From Dyadobacter subterraneus (GTDB taxonomy: Bacteria; Bacteroidota; Bacteroidia; Cytophagales; Spirosomataceae): a stretch of DNA of 64,000 nucleotides. Below the pieces are notes generated by a model, which saw only the letters and a list, made by a program, of their open reading frames with translations, did no database searches and had not been told where the DNA came from. Positions 1 through 9,145 of the stretch are shown here, one piece after another (position 1 is the stretch's first letter; each line of letters starts with the position of its first letter). Both the position numbers and the translations under genes were made by a program. The DNA is taken from NCBI RefSeq assembly GCF_015221875.1, contig NZ_JACYGY010000002.1, positions 1,542,114 to 1,606,113 on the forward strand, given 5' to 3'.

Positions 1-681
1 AGCATTGGATAGAAGGGAAGTTCCCGGAAGAGGCAAAAACTTATTGTCTTTCAATTCATATAAACCTTTTGTCAGCATATGGAAAAAAAGCCGGTTACGC
101 ACATTCCGGATAAACATGAAATTGCCTGACGATTTCAGTTCTGTTATTTTTTTGCCATCATATTTATATATTCTTGCAAATGATTGAAAATAGATGGCAT
201 CTTTTGCTTTTGTGATATGCCAGATTTCTTCCGTTTTCAGACTTGTAAAATTGGCATTCTGACTTAATGAATGATAAATAAGCTGTCCTTTGGCAGTTTT
301 TTGCCAATAACCGAATTCAGAAAATCCCCCAACATAAACGCGTGAATCTCCATTGATCAAAGTGTCGCACAAAACTGTACGAATTATTTGTCTGTTAGGC
401 AGTTGATATAATTTCCATGCAGCCCCGTCATATTCCAGCAAACCATCCGAATTGGCAGCATATATAATGTTGTCCTTGCTCTGATCTATCGCCCAGTTCT
501 GGTTATGGGCTTTATAAATTGTATTGGGGAAATTAATAAGCTGCGGCGTTTCCTGAGCGGTTGCCAGGAGAGGAAGTATAACAAGCAAAAATAAAAAACA
601 GCTTTTGATACGGTTCTGGTTATTAGATTGATTGTAAAACGATATATTGAAAAAACACTCTTTTGCCTTGGAAAAAATCAT
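1..681 (-). CDS. Two-component-regulator-propeller type sensor/regulator, N-terminal part (cut by window edge)
   Basis: The minus-strand frame stays open from an ATG at 681 to base 1, giving 227 residues with no stop. A hydrophobic stretch ending LLATAQE (about residues 27-45) looks like a signal peptide. After it come short beta-propeller-like repeats (NSDGLLEYDGAAW, VYVGGFSEFGYW, FARIYKYDGK), as in the Reg_prop N-terminal sensor region of Bacteroidota hybrid histidine kinases and LuxR/triple-tyrosine regulators. The part that would separate kinase from DNA-binding regulator lies outside the window, so the output type is unknown. It is divergent from the porin-like gene at 762, with 80 bp between them. 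Confidence 0.6.
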   Translation of the reverse strand, partial: MIFSKAKECFFNISFYNQSNNQNRIKSCFLFLLVILPLLATAQETPQLINFPNTIYKAHNQNWAIDQSKDNIIYAANSDGLLEYDGAAWKLYQLPNRQIIRTVLCDTLINGDSRVYVGGFSEFGYWQKTAKGQLIYHSLSQNANFTSLKTEEIWHITKAKDAIYFQSFARIYKYDGKKITELKSSGNFMFIRNVRNRLFFHMLTKGLYELKDNKFLPLPGTSLLSNA

Positions 682-761
682 TTTTAATTTGTTTTTAATC
701 TCGTTTTATCTCATTATTAACAGTATCATACAATTCATGCATTTTAAAACCACCAACGTAT

Positions 762-2144
762 ATGGTAATAAAAATAGTACTTGCCTTGCTTTTACTAATT
801 TCATCTGTTGCAATGTCTCAGGTCAAACTTACCGACGATAACAACAAAAGTGACATACGTTACAGCCTGAATCCCTCTGGTTATCATTATGTTAAATTTA
901 CGTTCACCAATCAGGTCTGGTTTAGATTGAACGATAATAATCCCGGTACGACTGTACTTTCGGATCCTGCTTCTCAAACTTTTGATATAGGTCTGCGCCG
1001 AACAAGATTGCAATTATTTGGTCAGATTACTGACAGGATATTTTTCTATACCCAGTTTGGATTGAACAATTTTAATAAGACAAATGGTTTCCCGGGATAC
1101 AATACTGCCGGAACGCCGAGCAACAGAAAAGTGGCGGCTTTCTTTCATGACGCCCTTGGAGAATATGAAGTTCAGAGAAAGGGAAATAGTTTTATCCGTT
1201 TCGGAGGTGGCCTGACGATCGTGAACGGACTTTCCCGCTTTTCTCAGCCAAGTATTTCAACAATCATGACCATGGATGTTCCCATTTTTGCACAGGCAAC
1301 GGCAGATCAAACGGATCAGTTTTCAAGAAAACTTGCTGTTTATAGTCGTGGACAAATTGGAAAGATAAATTACCGGATCAGTGTGGCGGATCCATTTCCT
1401 ATTGAGACAAATGGCGCAGTTCCTCCTGCTTTAAATGCCAATTCGGTATTTGCCCAAAAGAAACATAAAAAACAATTTGATGGATTGTTTATCTATAACC
1501 TTTTTGATACGGAAGATAATACAACGCCAGGATACACGACCGGAACCTATCTTGGCAAACGGAAAATCCTGAATATTGAAGCTGGTTTCATCGCTCAGAA
1601 AAATGCCTTATGGCGAAAAGAAGGCGTTGATACTTTGTATAGCAATATGAATCTTTGGTCAATCGCGTCTTATCTGGATATGCCCGTAAATAAGGAAAAG
1701 GGAACTGCGGTATCTGCTTATCTGGGCTATTTTCATACAGATTATGGAAAGGGATATCTTCGGTATAATGGAAGTATGAATCCGGCAACCGGAACAACTT
1801 TACCTATAACGGGTGTAAGTGGAACACATGGAAATGCTTATCCGATGTTTGGAACCGGAAATGTGATTTATTCGCAGGCTGGCTATAAATTTAAAGATGG
1901 ATTATTGGGCAGTCAGGGTACGCTGATGCCTTATGCATCTTTGCAGTATTCGGATTATGACCGGTTGTGGGATCCGGTGCTCCTTTACAATTTGGGTGTC
2001 AACTGGCTGATGAAAGGTCATAATGGCAAGCTGACGTTAAATTATGAAAACCGTCCGGTATACAAAAACAGTACGCTTTCAAATGAACTTCAAAAAGATA
2101 TGAGGAAAGGATCCTGGATTCTTCAATATCAGGTTTCAATCTAA
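762..2144 (+). CDS. Porin-like outer-membrane beta-barrel protein
   Basis: 460 residues. An N-terminal signal peptide (MVIKIVLALLLLISSVAMSQ) is followed by alternating hydrophobic/aromatic strands typical of an outer-membrane barrel. The segment RRTRLQLFGQITDRIFFYTQFG and the late strand NYENRPVYKN resemble phosphate-selective porin O/P-like proteins of Bacteroidota. Such proteins form diffusion channels, but the substrate cannot be read from the sequence. It is a single gene ending at a strong bidirectional terminator that it shares with the convergent TonB receptor gene. Exact family membership is inferred. Confidence 0.6.
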   Translation: MVIKIVLALLLLISSVAMSQVKLTDDNNKSDIRYSLNPSGYHYVKFTFTNQVWFRLNDNNPGTTVLSDPASQTFDIGLRRTRLQLFGQITDRIFFYTQFGLNNFNKTNGFPGYNTAGTPSNRKVAAFFHDALGEYEVQRKGNSFIRFGGGLTIVNGLSRFSQPSISTIMTMDVPIFAQATADQTDQFSRKLAVYSRGQIGKINYRISVADPFPIETNGAVPPALNANSVFAQKKHKKQFDGLFIYNLFDTEDNTTPGYTTGTYLGKRKILNIEAGFIAQKNALWRKEGVDTLYSNMNLWSIASYLDMPVNKEKGTAVSAYLGYFHTDYGKGYLRYNGSMNPATGTTLPITGVSGTHGNAYPMFGTGNVIYSQAGYKFKDGLLGSQGTLMPYASLQYSDYDRLWDPVLLYNLGVNWLMKGHNGKLTLNYENRPVYKNSTLSNELQKDMRKGSWILQYQVSI

Positions 2145-2170
2145 TAGCTTGATTGCTTTGATTTACAAAA

Positions 2171-2205
2171 AATGAGGCTGCGAAATTTTGCAGCCTCATT
2201 TTTTG
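2171..2205. terminator. Bidirectional intrinsic terminator
   Basis: Perfect 11-bp stem (2171-2181 with 2190-2200), 8-nt loop, A-run on the left and T-run on the right. It lies between two convergent genes (stops at 2144 and 2226), so it can serve both. Confidence 0.85.
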
Positions 2206-2225
2206 TGATTGATATTTTATTAGAC

Positions 2226-5200
2226 TTAAAAAGTGAAATTTAAACGGGCGAATAATAATCTTCCGTTCATCCCAAACTGAGAAGTGTTTCTTGAATACAC
2301 AAACTGATTTTGATTAGAAAGGTCGACAGTGGTTGCTGCTGCGTTGTAAAGAATTTTGCCGTTTTCAACACCGGTTGGTCTTTTTGCCGTGATTGGATTG
2401 TAATTTCTGTCGGGATAAATATCAAAAATGTTATTAGCGCCCACGACAATTTTAACAAAACTTGTAATTTGATACCCAACAGAAAGATCGGTGATTAACC
2501 GTCCGCCCCAAACCGGATGTTCAGTTTCAACGGCCAATCCATTCACAATTTTTGCTCCAATAAAACCATCACCATTTACATCAACCGTATTTGGATCAGT
2601 TACCTTTCCGAAATATGCATTTCTGATAAACAGGTCAAGTTTGTTAACTGTTAGAGAATGACTCCAGTTAAACTTCACTCTTGGAAATGCCTGCTGCAAA
2701 TAGATTCTTGAAGCTTCGGAGTAATAATTGTTGATCTGGCCATTATCAGCAAGAATTTTAGAGGCTTTAATATCACCAACTTGTTTGGTTTGAGATATTG
2801 TTCCTGCCAAATCTGTTCTTAATGTTGCGCCGTTATCAAAGTTTGTTTTATGCGAAATAACAAGGTCTACGCCTTTTGATTCTGTGTTGATTGCGTTGGC
2901 AAAGAAAGTCGCAGCTGTTGCATTTGCCTGATCAAACAAGCGTTGTAATTCCAATGCAGAACCTGTTACCGTACCACTTGGCCGAGAGAATTGATCTGTT
3001 AAAATAACTCTGTCGTTGATTCGGACAAAATATCCATCAGCCGTAATTGTCAAATTGGCGCCGGGTATTTTCGCTGTAAACCCTGCACTTAAACTTTTTG
3101 ATTTTTCTTGTTTCAACTGAGGAATTCCCAACAATTGCGCTGCCTGGGAAGCGTTACTAAATGTACCAACTTCAAAAGGAACTCCGCCGACAAATTGGGT
3201 TGAGGTAGAATTGAAATAGATTTGAGCAAGTGAAGGTGCACGGAAACCTGTTGAGGCTGCGGCGCGGATATTAATATTGTCCGTCAGTTTGTAACGCGTT
3301 GCCAGTTTGAAATTGGTAGTACTTCCGAAATCCGAATAATGTTCAAAACGAACAGCTCCTTCTAATAACCATCTGTCCGTAATGTCCAGTTCTGCATCAA
3401 CATATCCGGCTACACTCTGACGATTTGCATCCTTTGTTTCCTGAGCATTTTCTGGTCTGAATCCAGGAAAAACCTGAGCTCCGCCGGGGCGTGCAGCTCC
3501 GAAGAAATCTGTTGGAACTACTTGTGTTGATGACGTTATGACCTGACCATTTACATCATAACGCGCCCATGAATTGTCGTCACCAGCATTAATTCTGTAA
3601 GATTCAAAACGGCCTTCCGCACCAAATGCAAGATTTAAACCAGACAGCACATCGAATTTCCGGTTAAGATCAAGATTGATTGTATTTTGTTTGAAATTTA
3701 ATCCGCCGGCTTTAAAGACAGTCGGAGAGTTTTGAAGCAATGTGGTATTAACAGTATTTTCTACACCATAGTTAAATGTGTTGGAACCAAAAGTATTGCT
3801 CAGATCATAATTGAATTGGCCAAGTTTACCGCGAATACCCGCAGCAGCAGAAGCGTCAATAACGTCCGAATGAATTTCCGGAAGAAAACCATTGATGAAA
3901 AGACCTGTGTAAGTTCTTGACTGATTTGGTCTTCTGTAAAAACCGCCAGCATTCCCTTTCCTTTTTCCATAACCGCCAAAAGCATAAAATTCATGGTTTT
4001 CGTTGATAGGAATCGCCATGTTTGCAAACAGCTGAATGCTTTTTAGTTCCGACTGGCCAACACGCATATTGAAATCTTTTCTTTCCAATCCGCGGTAAGC
4101 CAGCTCATTATCAGTTACGTCGGCGCCTAGTACTTTTTGCAGATCTCCGATGGAATTTGCGGCTGCGATAGAACTTTGCGTTGCAGCATCCAGATAACTA
4201 ACGCCCAAGGCTCCTTGTTTAATAGCAGCAACATTATTTACCAGTCCTCCGACATTTCCGCCGCTTTGCAAGGTTCTGTATTCAATCGCGTTGTATGCAT
4301 TAAAAATATTTCCTGTGGCAAAATCGGCACGAGAAGTAGGTTTTCTGGTGAGTGCAGAGGCTGTGAAATTGATAAAACCTTTTTGTCCGAGTCTGAGACC
4401 ATAATTGGCATCGACCTGAAGATTTCCTCCGTCCATTCCACCTGTGTGATCATTGGCGCCCTGGGAAAAATTTCCTGCACCATAAACCGACATATTCAAT
4501 TTTCCTGTTGCTTCTTTCATTTTCACGTTGATAACACCTGCAATCGCATCTGAACCATATTGGGCAGAAGCGCCATCGCGAAGTACCTCAATCCTTTCAA
4601 TGGCATAAGCCGGGATTGCATTTAAATCGGTACCAACGGAACCACGTCCGGGTGTACCATTTACGTTAACGAGCGAAGAAGTATGTCTTCTTTTTCCATT
4701 TAACAACACCAAAACCTGATCCGGACCAAGACCACGGAGTTGCGCCGGGTCAATATGATCTGTTCCGTCTGCAACCGTAGTCGTATTGGAAGTAAAAGAT
4801 GGGGCAACAACGTTCAGGATTTGATTGAGATTATTTTGAGGAGCTTGTGTAGTCATCTGTTGAATGTTGATGACATCAACCGGAACCGGACTTTCTGTTT
4901 TGACACGACCACCGCCACGGGAACCCGTAACTACGACTTCATCTAAAACGGAAGAACCTTCCGCAAGAATAACATTCAGTTCTTTTTGTCCGTTAACATC
5001 TACTTTAATCGTTTGTGTTGTATAGCCAATAAAACTTACTACTACCTGATACGATCCGGAGCCTATGGACAAGTTATAATTTCCTTCCGCATCCGTTACA
5101 GTTCCATTGTTCGTTCCCTGAATTAAAATGGTAACTCCTGGCATACCTGAACCGCTTTTTTCGTCGGTCACTTTGCCTTTAATTCCCTGCGCATAAGTTG

Positions 5201-5246
5201 CAGCTGTAAGTAAGGTAAGGGATAATAACATTAGAATTCTTTTCAT
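2226..5246 (-). CDS. Stand-alone TonB-dependent outer-membrane receptor
   Basis: 1006 residues from the ATG at 5246. That start is preferred over an upstream in-frame ATG at 5315 because MKRILMLLSLTLLTAATYAQ is a clean signal peptide. A CarboxypepD_reg-like domain (about 21-105) follows, then a TonB plug (LRGLGPDQVLVLLNGKRR; IEVLRDGASAQYGSDAIAGVINV) and a long barrel ending in an aromatic strand (FARLNFTF). Proteins of this kind take up siderophores, vitamins or oligomers across the outer membrane using TonB/ExbBD energy. No SusD gene is adjacent, so it is not a SusCD pair and the ligand is unknown. Confidence 0.88.
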   Translation of the reverse strand: MKRILMLLSLTLLTAATYAQGIKGKVTDEKSGSGMPGVTILIQGTNNGTVTDAEGNYNLSIGSGSYQVVVSFIGYTTQTIKVDVNGQKELNVILAEGSSVLDEVVVTGSRGGGRVKTESPVPVDVINIQQMTTQAPQNNLNQILNVVAPSFTSNTTTVADGTDHIDPAQLRGLGPDQVLVLLNGKRRHTSSLVNVNGTPGRGSVGTDLNAIPAYAIERIEVLRDGASAQYGSDAIAGVINVKMKEATGKLNMSVYGAGNFSQGANDHTGGMDGGNLQVDANYGLRLGQKGFINFTASALTRKPTSRADFATGNIFNAYNAIEYRTLQSGGNVGGLVNNVAAIKQGALGVSYLDAATQSSIAAANSIGDLQKVLGADVTDNELAYRGLERKDFNMRVGQSELKSIQLFANMAIPINENHEFYAFGGYGKRKGNAGGFYRRPNQSRTYTGLFINGFLPEIHSDVIDASAAAGIRGKLGQFNYDLSNTFGSNTFNYGVENTVNTTLLQNSPTVFKAGGLNFKQNTINLDLNRKFDVLSGLNLAFGAEGRFESYRINAGDDNSWARYDVNGQVITSSTQVVPTDFFGAARPGGAQVFPGFRPENAQETKDANRQSVAGYVDAELDITDRWLLEGAVRFEHYSDFGSTTNFKLATRYKLTDNINIRAAASTGFRAPSLAQIYFNSTSTQFVGGVPFEVGTFSNASQAAQLLGIPQLKQEKSKSLSAGFTAKIPGANLTITADGYFVRINDRVILTDQFSRPSGTVTGSALELQRLFDQANATAATFFANAINTESKGVDLVISHKTNFDNGATLRTDLAGTISQTKQVGDIKASKILADNGQINNYYSEASRIYLQQAFPRVKFNWSHSLTVNKLDLFIRNAYFGKVTDPNTVDVNGDGFIGAKIVNGLAVETEHPVWGGRLITDLSVGYQITSFVKIVVGANNIFDIYPDRNYNPITAKRPTGVENGKILYNAAATTVDLSNQNQFVYSRNTSQFGMNGRLLFARLNFTF

Positions 5247-5483
5247 GTTCCATAATTGTTTAGTGAGTTGATAAGACTGATTAAATAAATAATTGCAATA
5301 AGAATAATATAACAATTAAAACCTAAATTATAAAATTTATAATTGTAATAATCATTTTAAACCATACAATATTTTAACGAATCAAGATTGTCTAAAAAAT
5401 CGTTATGACTATGAAAACCTGATTTGGTAACCAAATTTTTCTTTGATTAGGACACTTGTAATTTTTGAAAAGGTCTTAAGCAT

Positions 5484-5516
5484 AAAAGCCAGCCCTGAAT
5501 TTCAAGGCTGGCTTTT
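5484..5516. terminator. Intrinsic terminator downstream of mdh
   Basis: Perfect 11-bp stem (5484-5494 with 5506-5516) with an 11-nt loop, 17 bp beyond the mdh stop. The T-run on the minus strand is short. Confidence 0.7.
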
Positions 5517-5532
5517 ACAGAAAAAAGGAGAA

Positions 5533-6459
5533 TTATAAAGCTAATGCTCCATTCATAGCACGAACTGCTTCTGCGGATTTTTCATAAGCCGCTTTTTCGG
5601 CATCACTCAGGCGAAGGTTGATAATTTTCTCCCAGCCATTGCGACCCAAAACAACCGGTACGCCCATACAAATATCTTTTTGACCATATTCACCATTCAG
5701 GTAAACACCGCATGGAACAATGCGTTTCTGGTTGCGAACAATACTTTCAACCATCATCGCAGCAGCTGCACCTGGCGCATACCAGGCAGAAGTTCCGATA
5801 AGTTTAGTAAGTGTTGCACCACCAACCATGGTATCAGCAGCAATTTGTTCCAGCTTTTCAGCTGAAAGAAAACGGCTCACAGGAATTCCGTTATATGTTG
5901 CCAAACGTGTCAGTGGAATCATGGTAGTATCACCATGTCCACCGATTACCATCGCATGAATATCGCTTGGAGAAACATCCATGGCAAGGGCAAGATATGT
6001 CTTGAAACGGGCACTATCCAAAGCACCGCCCATACCGATAAGACGTTTTTTAGGAATGCCGGATTCTTTTAACGCCAGGTAAGTCATGGTATCCATAGGA
6101 TTGGATACGACGATGATAATGGCCTTTGGTGAATATTTTAAAATATTTTCAGTTACAGATTTGACAATGCCCGCATTAATACCGATCAGCTCTTCACGAG
6201 TCATGCCGGGTTTGCGTGGGATACCCGAAGTGATTACCACCACGTCCGATCCTTTTGTTTTTTCATAATCATTTGTTGAACCGATTGGTTTTGTATTAAA
6301 TCCAAGCAATGCTGCGGTTTGATACATATCCAACGATTTTCCTTCACTCACACCTTCTTTTATATCCAGCAACACTAATTCTTCCGCCAATTCGCGACGA
6401 ATAATATTGTCTGCTGTGGTTGCACCCACAGCACCTGCGCCTACGACTGTAATCTTCAT
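5533..6459 (-). CDS. mdh: Malate dehydrogenase
   Basis: 308 residues, usual length for the LDH-like prokaryotic MDH type. It catalyses NAD-dependent interconversion of malate and oxaloacetate in the TCA cycle. The N-terminal Rossmann motif is VGAGAVGATTADNI. The substrate loop IPRKPGMTR carries R82 and R88; arginine at the first position marks MDH where LDH has Gln. D148 and R151 (GGALDSARF) and catalytic H175 (IGGHGD) are present. It is a single gene with its own terminator. No unusual features. Confidence 0.96.
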   Translation of the reverse strand: MKITVVGAGAVGATTADNIIRRELAEELVLLDIKEGVSEGKSLDMYQTAALLGFNTKPIGSTNDYEKTKGSDVVVITSGIPRKPGMTREELIGINAGIVKSVTENILKYSPKAIIIVVSNPMDTMTYLALKESGIPKKRLIGMGGALDSARFKTYLALAMDVSPSDIHAMVIGGHGDTTMIPLTRLATYNGIPVSRFLSAEKLEQIAADTMVGGATLTKLIGTSAWYAPGAAAAMMVESIVRNQKRIVPCGVYLNGEYGQKDICMGVPVVLGRNGWEKIINLRLSDAEKAAYEKSAEAVRAMNGALAL

Positions 6460-6650
6460 AAAAAAATATAGTTAATTGTATAAAAATTAATGTTTTGAAA
6501 TATATCCTAAAAATAGGTTACTTAATTTGTTAAAACCACACCCTGTTTTAATTTTTGTAAGAAAAGTAGTTTGGTATGATCCGAAATGCAATTTTTTACG
6601 TAATTAGATAGTTATATTGGCATCACAAACCACTTTTTCTTATTTAAGAA

Positions 6651-7082
6651 ATGAATGACGAATCGTTGATCGCGAAAATATTACGTTCCATATTTTTCAA
6701 AAAAGCAACCGGAAAGGCAGGAAGATACGCTGGTAATGCCAGTCGTCTTTTTGAATTGGCAGGTGAAGTTGTCAGTAAGTTAAAGCATGTAGGATTTAAG
6801 GGTAATCTGGCAGAATTTCAGGGTAGCGTTCAGTTGCTGGTCCGGATGGTAAAAGCTTACTCTTCGGGTGCATATAAGAATTTGCCCTGGAAAAGTCTGG
6901 TATCGATTGTTGCAGTACTCATTTATTTTGTATCGCCAATTGACCTGATTCCTGATTTTCTGCCTGTTATAGGAATTACGGATGACATTGCGCTGGTACT
7001 TTGGCTGATCAGGACTTTGGGAGAAGATATTAATAAATTCAGTGAATGGGAAAAGAATGAAAAAACAATTAATATAGGATAA
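6651..7082 (+). CDS. DUF1232 (YkvA-like) membrane-associated protein
   Basis: 143 residues. Residues about 79-115 hold the DUF1232 signature, a hydrophobic stretch with the SPIDLIPDFLPVIG motif followed by DDIALVLWL. Family members are small membrane-associated proteins of unknown function. The first 75 residues are basic and helical. It sits 68 bp upstream of tatA on the same strand, but a promoter-like element before tatA suggests separate transcription is possible. Confidence 0.85.
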   Translation: MNDESLIAKILRSIFFKKATGKAGRYAGNASRLFELAGEVVSKLKHVGFKGNLAEFQGSVQLLVRMVKAYSSGAYKNLPWKSLVSIVAVLIYFVSPIDLIPDFLPVIGITDDIALVLWLIRTLGEDINKFSEWEKNEKTINIG

Positions 7083-7094
7083 AGTGTCTGAAGT

Positions 7095-7126
7095 TTTAGT
7101 TCTTTTCAAAATAATAAGTATTTTTG
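7095..7126 (+). promoter_or_regulatory. Candidate Bacteroidota promoter for tatA
   Basis: TATTTTTG at 7119-7126 fits the -7 consensus TAnnTTTG exactly. TTTA at 7095-7098, 20 nt upstream, is a 3/4 match to the -33 TTTG. The predicted start of transcription lies about 20 nt before the tatA ATG. Confidence 0.45.
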
Positions 7127-7150
7127 TAAACATATAATCAAAGAATAGAT

Positions 7151-7360
7151 ATGGAATCAGTAACTGTTTTAGGTGGAATTATGGGATTGGGTGGACAAGA
7201 GATCTTTTTGGTAGCTTTGTTCGTTTTGCTTTTCTTCGGTGCAAAGAAAATTCCTGAATTAATGCGTGGTTTGGGCCAGGGCATTAATGAATTCAAGAAC
7301 GCGACTAAAGACGTAAAAGAGAATATTGAAAAAAGCATGGAGGATACTACTACAAAGTAG
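7151..7360 (+). CDS. tatA: Sec-independent protein translocase subunit TatA/TatE
   Basis: 69 residues. A short periplasmic N-terminus is followed by one membrane helix ([15 protein letters not shown]), the FG hinge, then an amphipathic helix ([20 protein letters not shown]) and an acidic/polar tail, the standard TatA layout. TatA oligomers form the twin-arginine export path for folded proteins. At least two proteins in this window (starts 31691 and 32743) carry RR-x-F-I-K twin-arginine-type N-termini and are plausible clients. No tatC is in the window. A terminator follows directly. Confidence 0.92.
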   Translation: MESVTVLGGIMGLGGQEIFLVALFVLLFFGAKKIPELMRGLGQGINEFKNATKDVKENIEKSMEDTTTK

Positions 7361-7385
7361 TTTTTCCATTGTATTGTGTACATAA

Positions 7386-7425
7386 CAGAGCCGTTTAGTA
7401 AAAACTTAAATGGCTCTGATTTTTT
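7386..7425 (+). terminator. Intrinsic terminator after tatA
   Basis: 12-bp stem with one G-T pair (7386-7397 with 7407-7418), 9-nt loop, T-run at 7420-7425. Confidence 0.85.
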
Positions 7426-7452
7426 ATTTGTTACCCGCCAAAAATAATTACG

Positions 7453-8898
7453 TTGAAAGAGTACCCGACGCTGACCGAGATACAAAATGATTTGCGTGGA
7501 GGAGGTTTAACCTGCGTGCAGTTGGTAAATCATTATTTGGAACGGATTGAGTCCAATGCCCATTTAAATGCTTTCCTTGAAGTTTATTCGGAAGAAGCGC
7601 TCAGCTTGGCTTCTGAAATCGATATCAAGATCCGGAATGGAACTGCCGGGAAACTTGCGGGACTTGTTGTTGGATTAAAAGATGTCCTTTCTCATAAAGG
7701 ACATGGCGTACAAGCCGGAAGCAAGATTTTAGATTCCTACATAGCTCCTTACAATGCTACTGCCGTGCAGCGTCTTCTGGATGAAGATGCAATTGTTATT
7801 GGCCGTCAGAATTGTGATGAATTTGCTATGGGTTCCTCCAATGAAAGCTCATACTTCGGACCTGTTTTAAATGCGGCTGATAATTCCAAAGTGCCGGGTG
7901 GTTCTTCGGGAGGTTCTGCTGTGGCGGTTCAGGCCGGACTTTGTCATGCATCTATTGGAAGTGATACGGGTGGATCAGTTCGCCAGCCTGCTGCTTTTTG
8001 TGGTGTTGTGGGGTTGAAACCGTCTTACGGGCGTGTTTCGCGTTACGGACTTATTGCTTATGCTTCATCTTTCGATTCTATCGGTCCGATCACCAAAAAT
8101 ATTGAAGACGCTGCCCTAATTCTGGAAGTCATGGCCGGAGGTGATGATTTTGATAGTACAGTTTCTGTAAAACCGGTGCCTTCTTATTCCAAAAATCTTG
8201 ATTGGAATGGCAAAGCTAAAATCGGCTATATTCGCGATACAATTGAAAATGAATCTATTGCACCTGAAATTCGTGAACAAACATTAGAAGTTCTAAATCG
8301 TTTGCGCGCGCAGGGACACGAGGTGACTCCGGTGGAAATGCCTTTGCTGGATTATTTACTGCCAACTTATTATATTCTTACAACTGCCGAGGCAAGTTCA
8401 AATTTATCAAGATTTGATGGCGTCCGATATGGCCACAGATCCGCTGTTACAGGAGATTTGGAGGCACTTTACAAGAATTCCAGAACAGAAGGTTTTGGTG
8501 ACGAAGTGAGGAGAAGAATATTATTAGGTACTTTTGTTTTGAGTGCAAATTATTATGACGCATACTATACCAAGGCGCAACGCGTTAGAAGATTGGTGCG
8601 GGAAGAAACCGAACGCTTTTTCGGGTCGTTTGATTTTCTGATTTCTCCTGTAACACCAACAACTGCGTTCACGATTGGAGAGAAAACAGAAGATCCCTTA
8701 CAAATGTATCTTGCCGATATATTTACTGTACAGGCTAACGTTGTGGGAAATCCTGCGGTTTCTATTCCTAATGGCGTCGATAAAGATGGTATGCCAATCG
8801 GTATTCAGATCATGGCTCCGTTTTTTGAAGAGCAAAAGATGCTTTCATTTGCAAATCATCTTTCATTAATTTTAAAAGAAAATATTTTAGAGGCGTAA
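7453..8898 (+). CDS. gatA: Asp-tRNA(Asn)/Glu-tRNA(Gln) amidotransferase subunit A
   Basis: 481 residues. Amidase-signature enzyme that releases ammonia from glutamine so GatCAB can convert Glu-tRNA(Gln) or Asp-tRNA(Asn) to the correct aminoacyl-tRNA. The Ser-cisSer-Lys triad is visible as K76 (VGLKDV), S151 (GGSSGG) and S175 (SDTGGSVR), with the 75- and 24-residue spacings seen in characterised GatA. It starts with TTG at 7453; no in-frame ATG lies between the preceding terminator and this codon, so TTG is well supported. gatB and gatC are not in the window, as is common in Bacteroidota. Confidence 0.95.
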   Translation: MKEYPTLTEIQNDLRGGGLTCVQLVNHYLERIESNAHLNAFLEVYSEEALSLASEIDIKIRNGTAGKLAGLVVGLKDVLSHKGHGVQAGSKILDSYIAPYNATAVQRLLDEDAIVIGRQNCDEFAMGSSNESSYFGPVLNAADNSKVPGGSSGGSAVAVQAGLCHASIGSDTGGSVRQPAAFCGVVGLKPSYGRVSRYGLIAYASSFDSIGPITKNIEDAALILEVMAGGDDFDSTVSVKPVPSYSKNLDWNGKAKIGYIRDTIENESIAPEIREQTLEVLNRLRAQGHEVTPVEMPLLDYLLPTYYILTTAEASSNLSRFDGVRYGHRSAVTGDLEALYKNSRTEGFGDEVRRRILLGTFVLSANYYDAYYTKAQRVRRLVREETERFFGSFDFLISPVTPTTAFTIGEKTEDPLQMYLADIFTVQANVVGNPAVSIPNGVDKDGMPIGIQIMAPFFEEQKMLSFANHLSLILKENILEA

Positions 8899-9145
8899 TT
8901 TACCTGCGGAATACTAACTTTGTTCCGATTTGAGTCAAAAATTGAAATTAGGAAAAACCAAATTTGTATTATTTCACACCAGTGTTTAGTGTAAAATAAT
9001 TGTGCCAGTAGTAGATAGTTTTTTAAAATTGATACCAATCATTCTAAAAAATTATAAATAGTATGTCATTTTTCTATAAAGTATTCATCATCAGACATTG
9101 ACTATTTGATAACAGGAATTGACTAACCATCAAAAAGCATAATTA

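Noticed and set aside
4137..4553. 138-codon plus-strand frame inside the TonB receptor gene
   Set aside because: Antisense to a certain coding region; no homology or start context.
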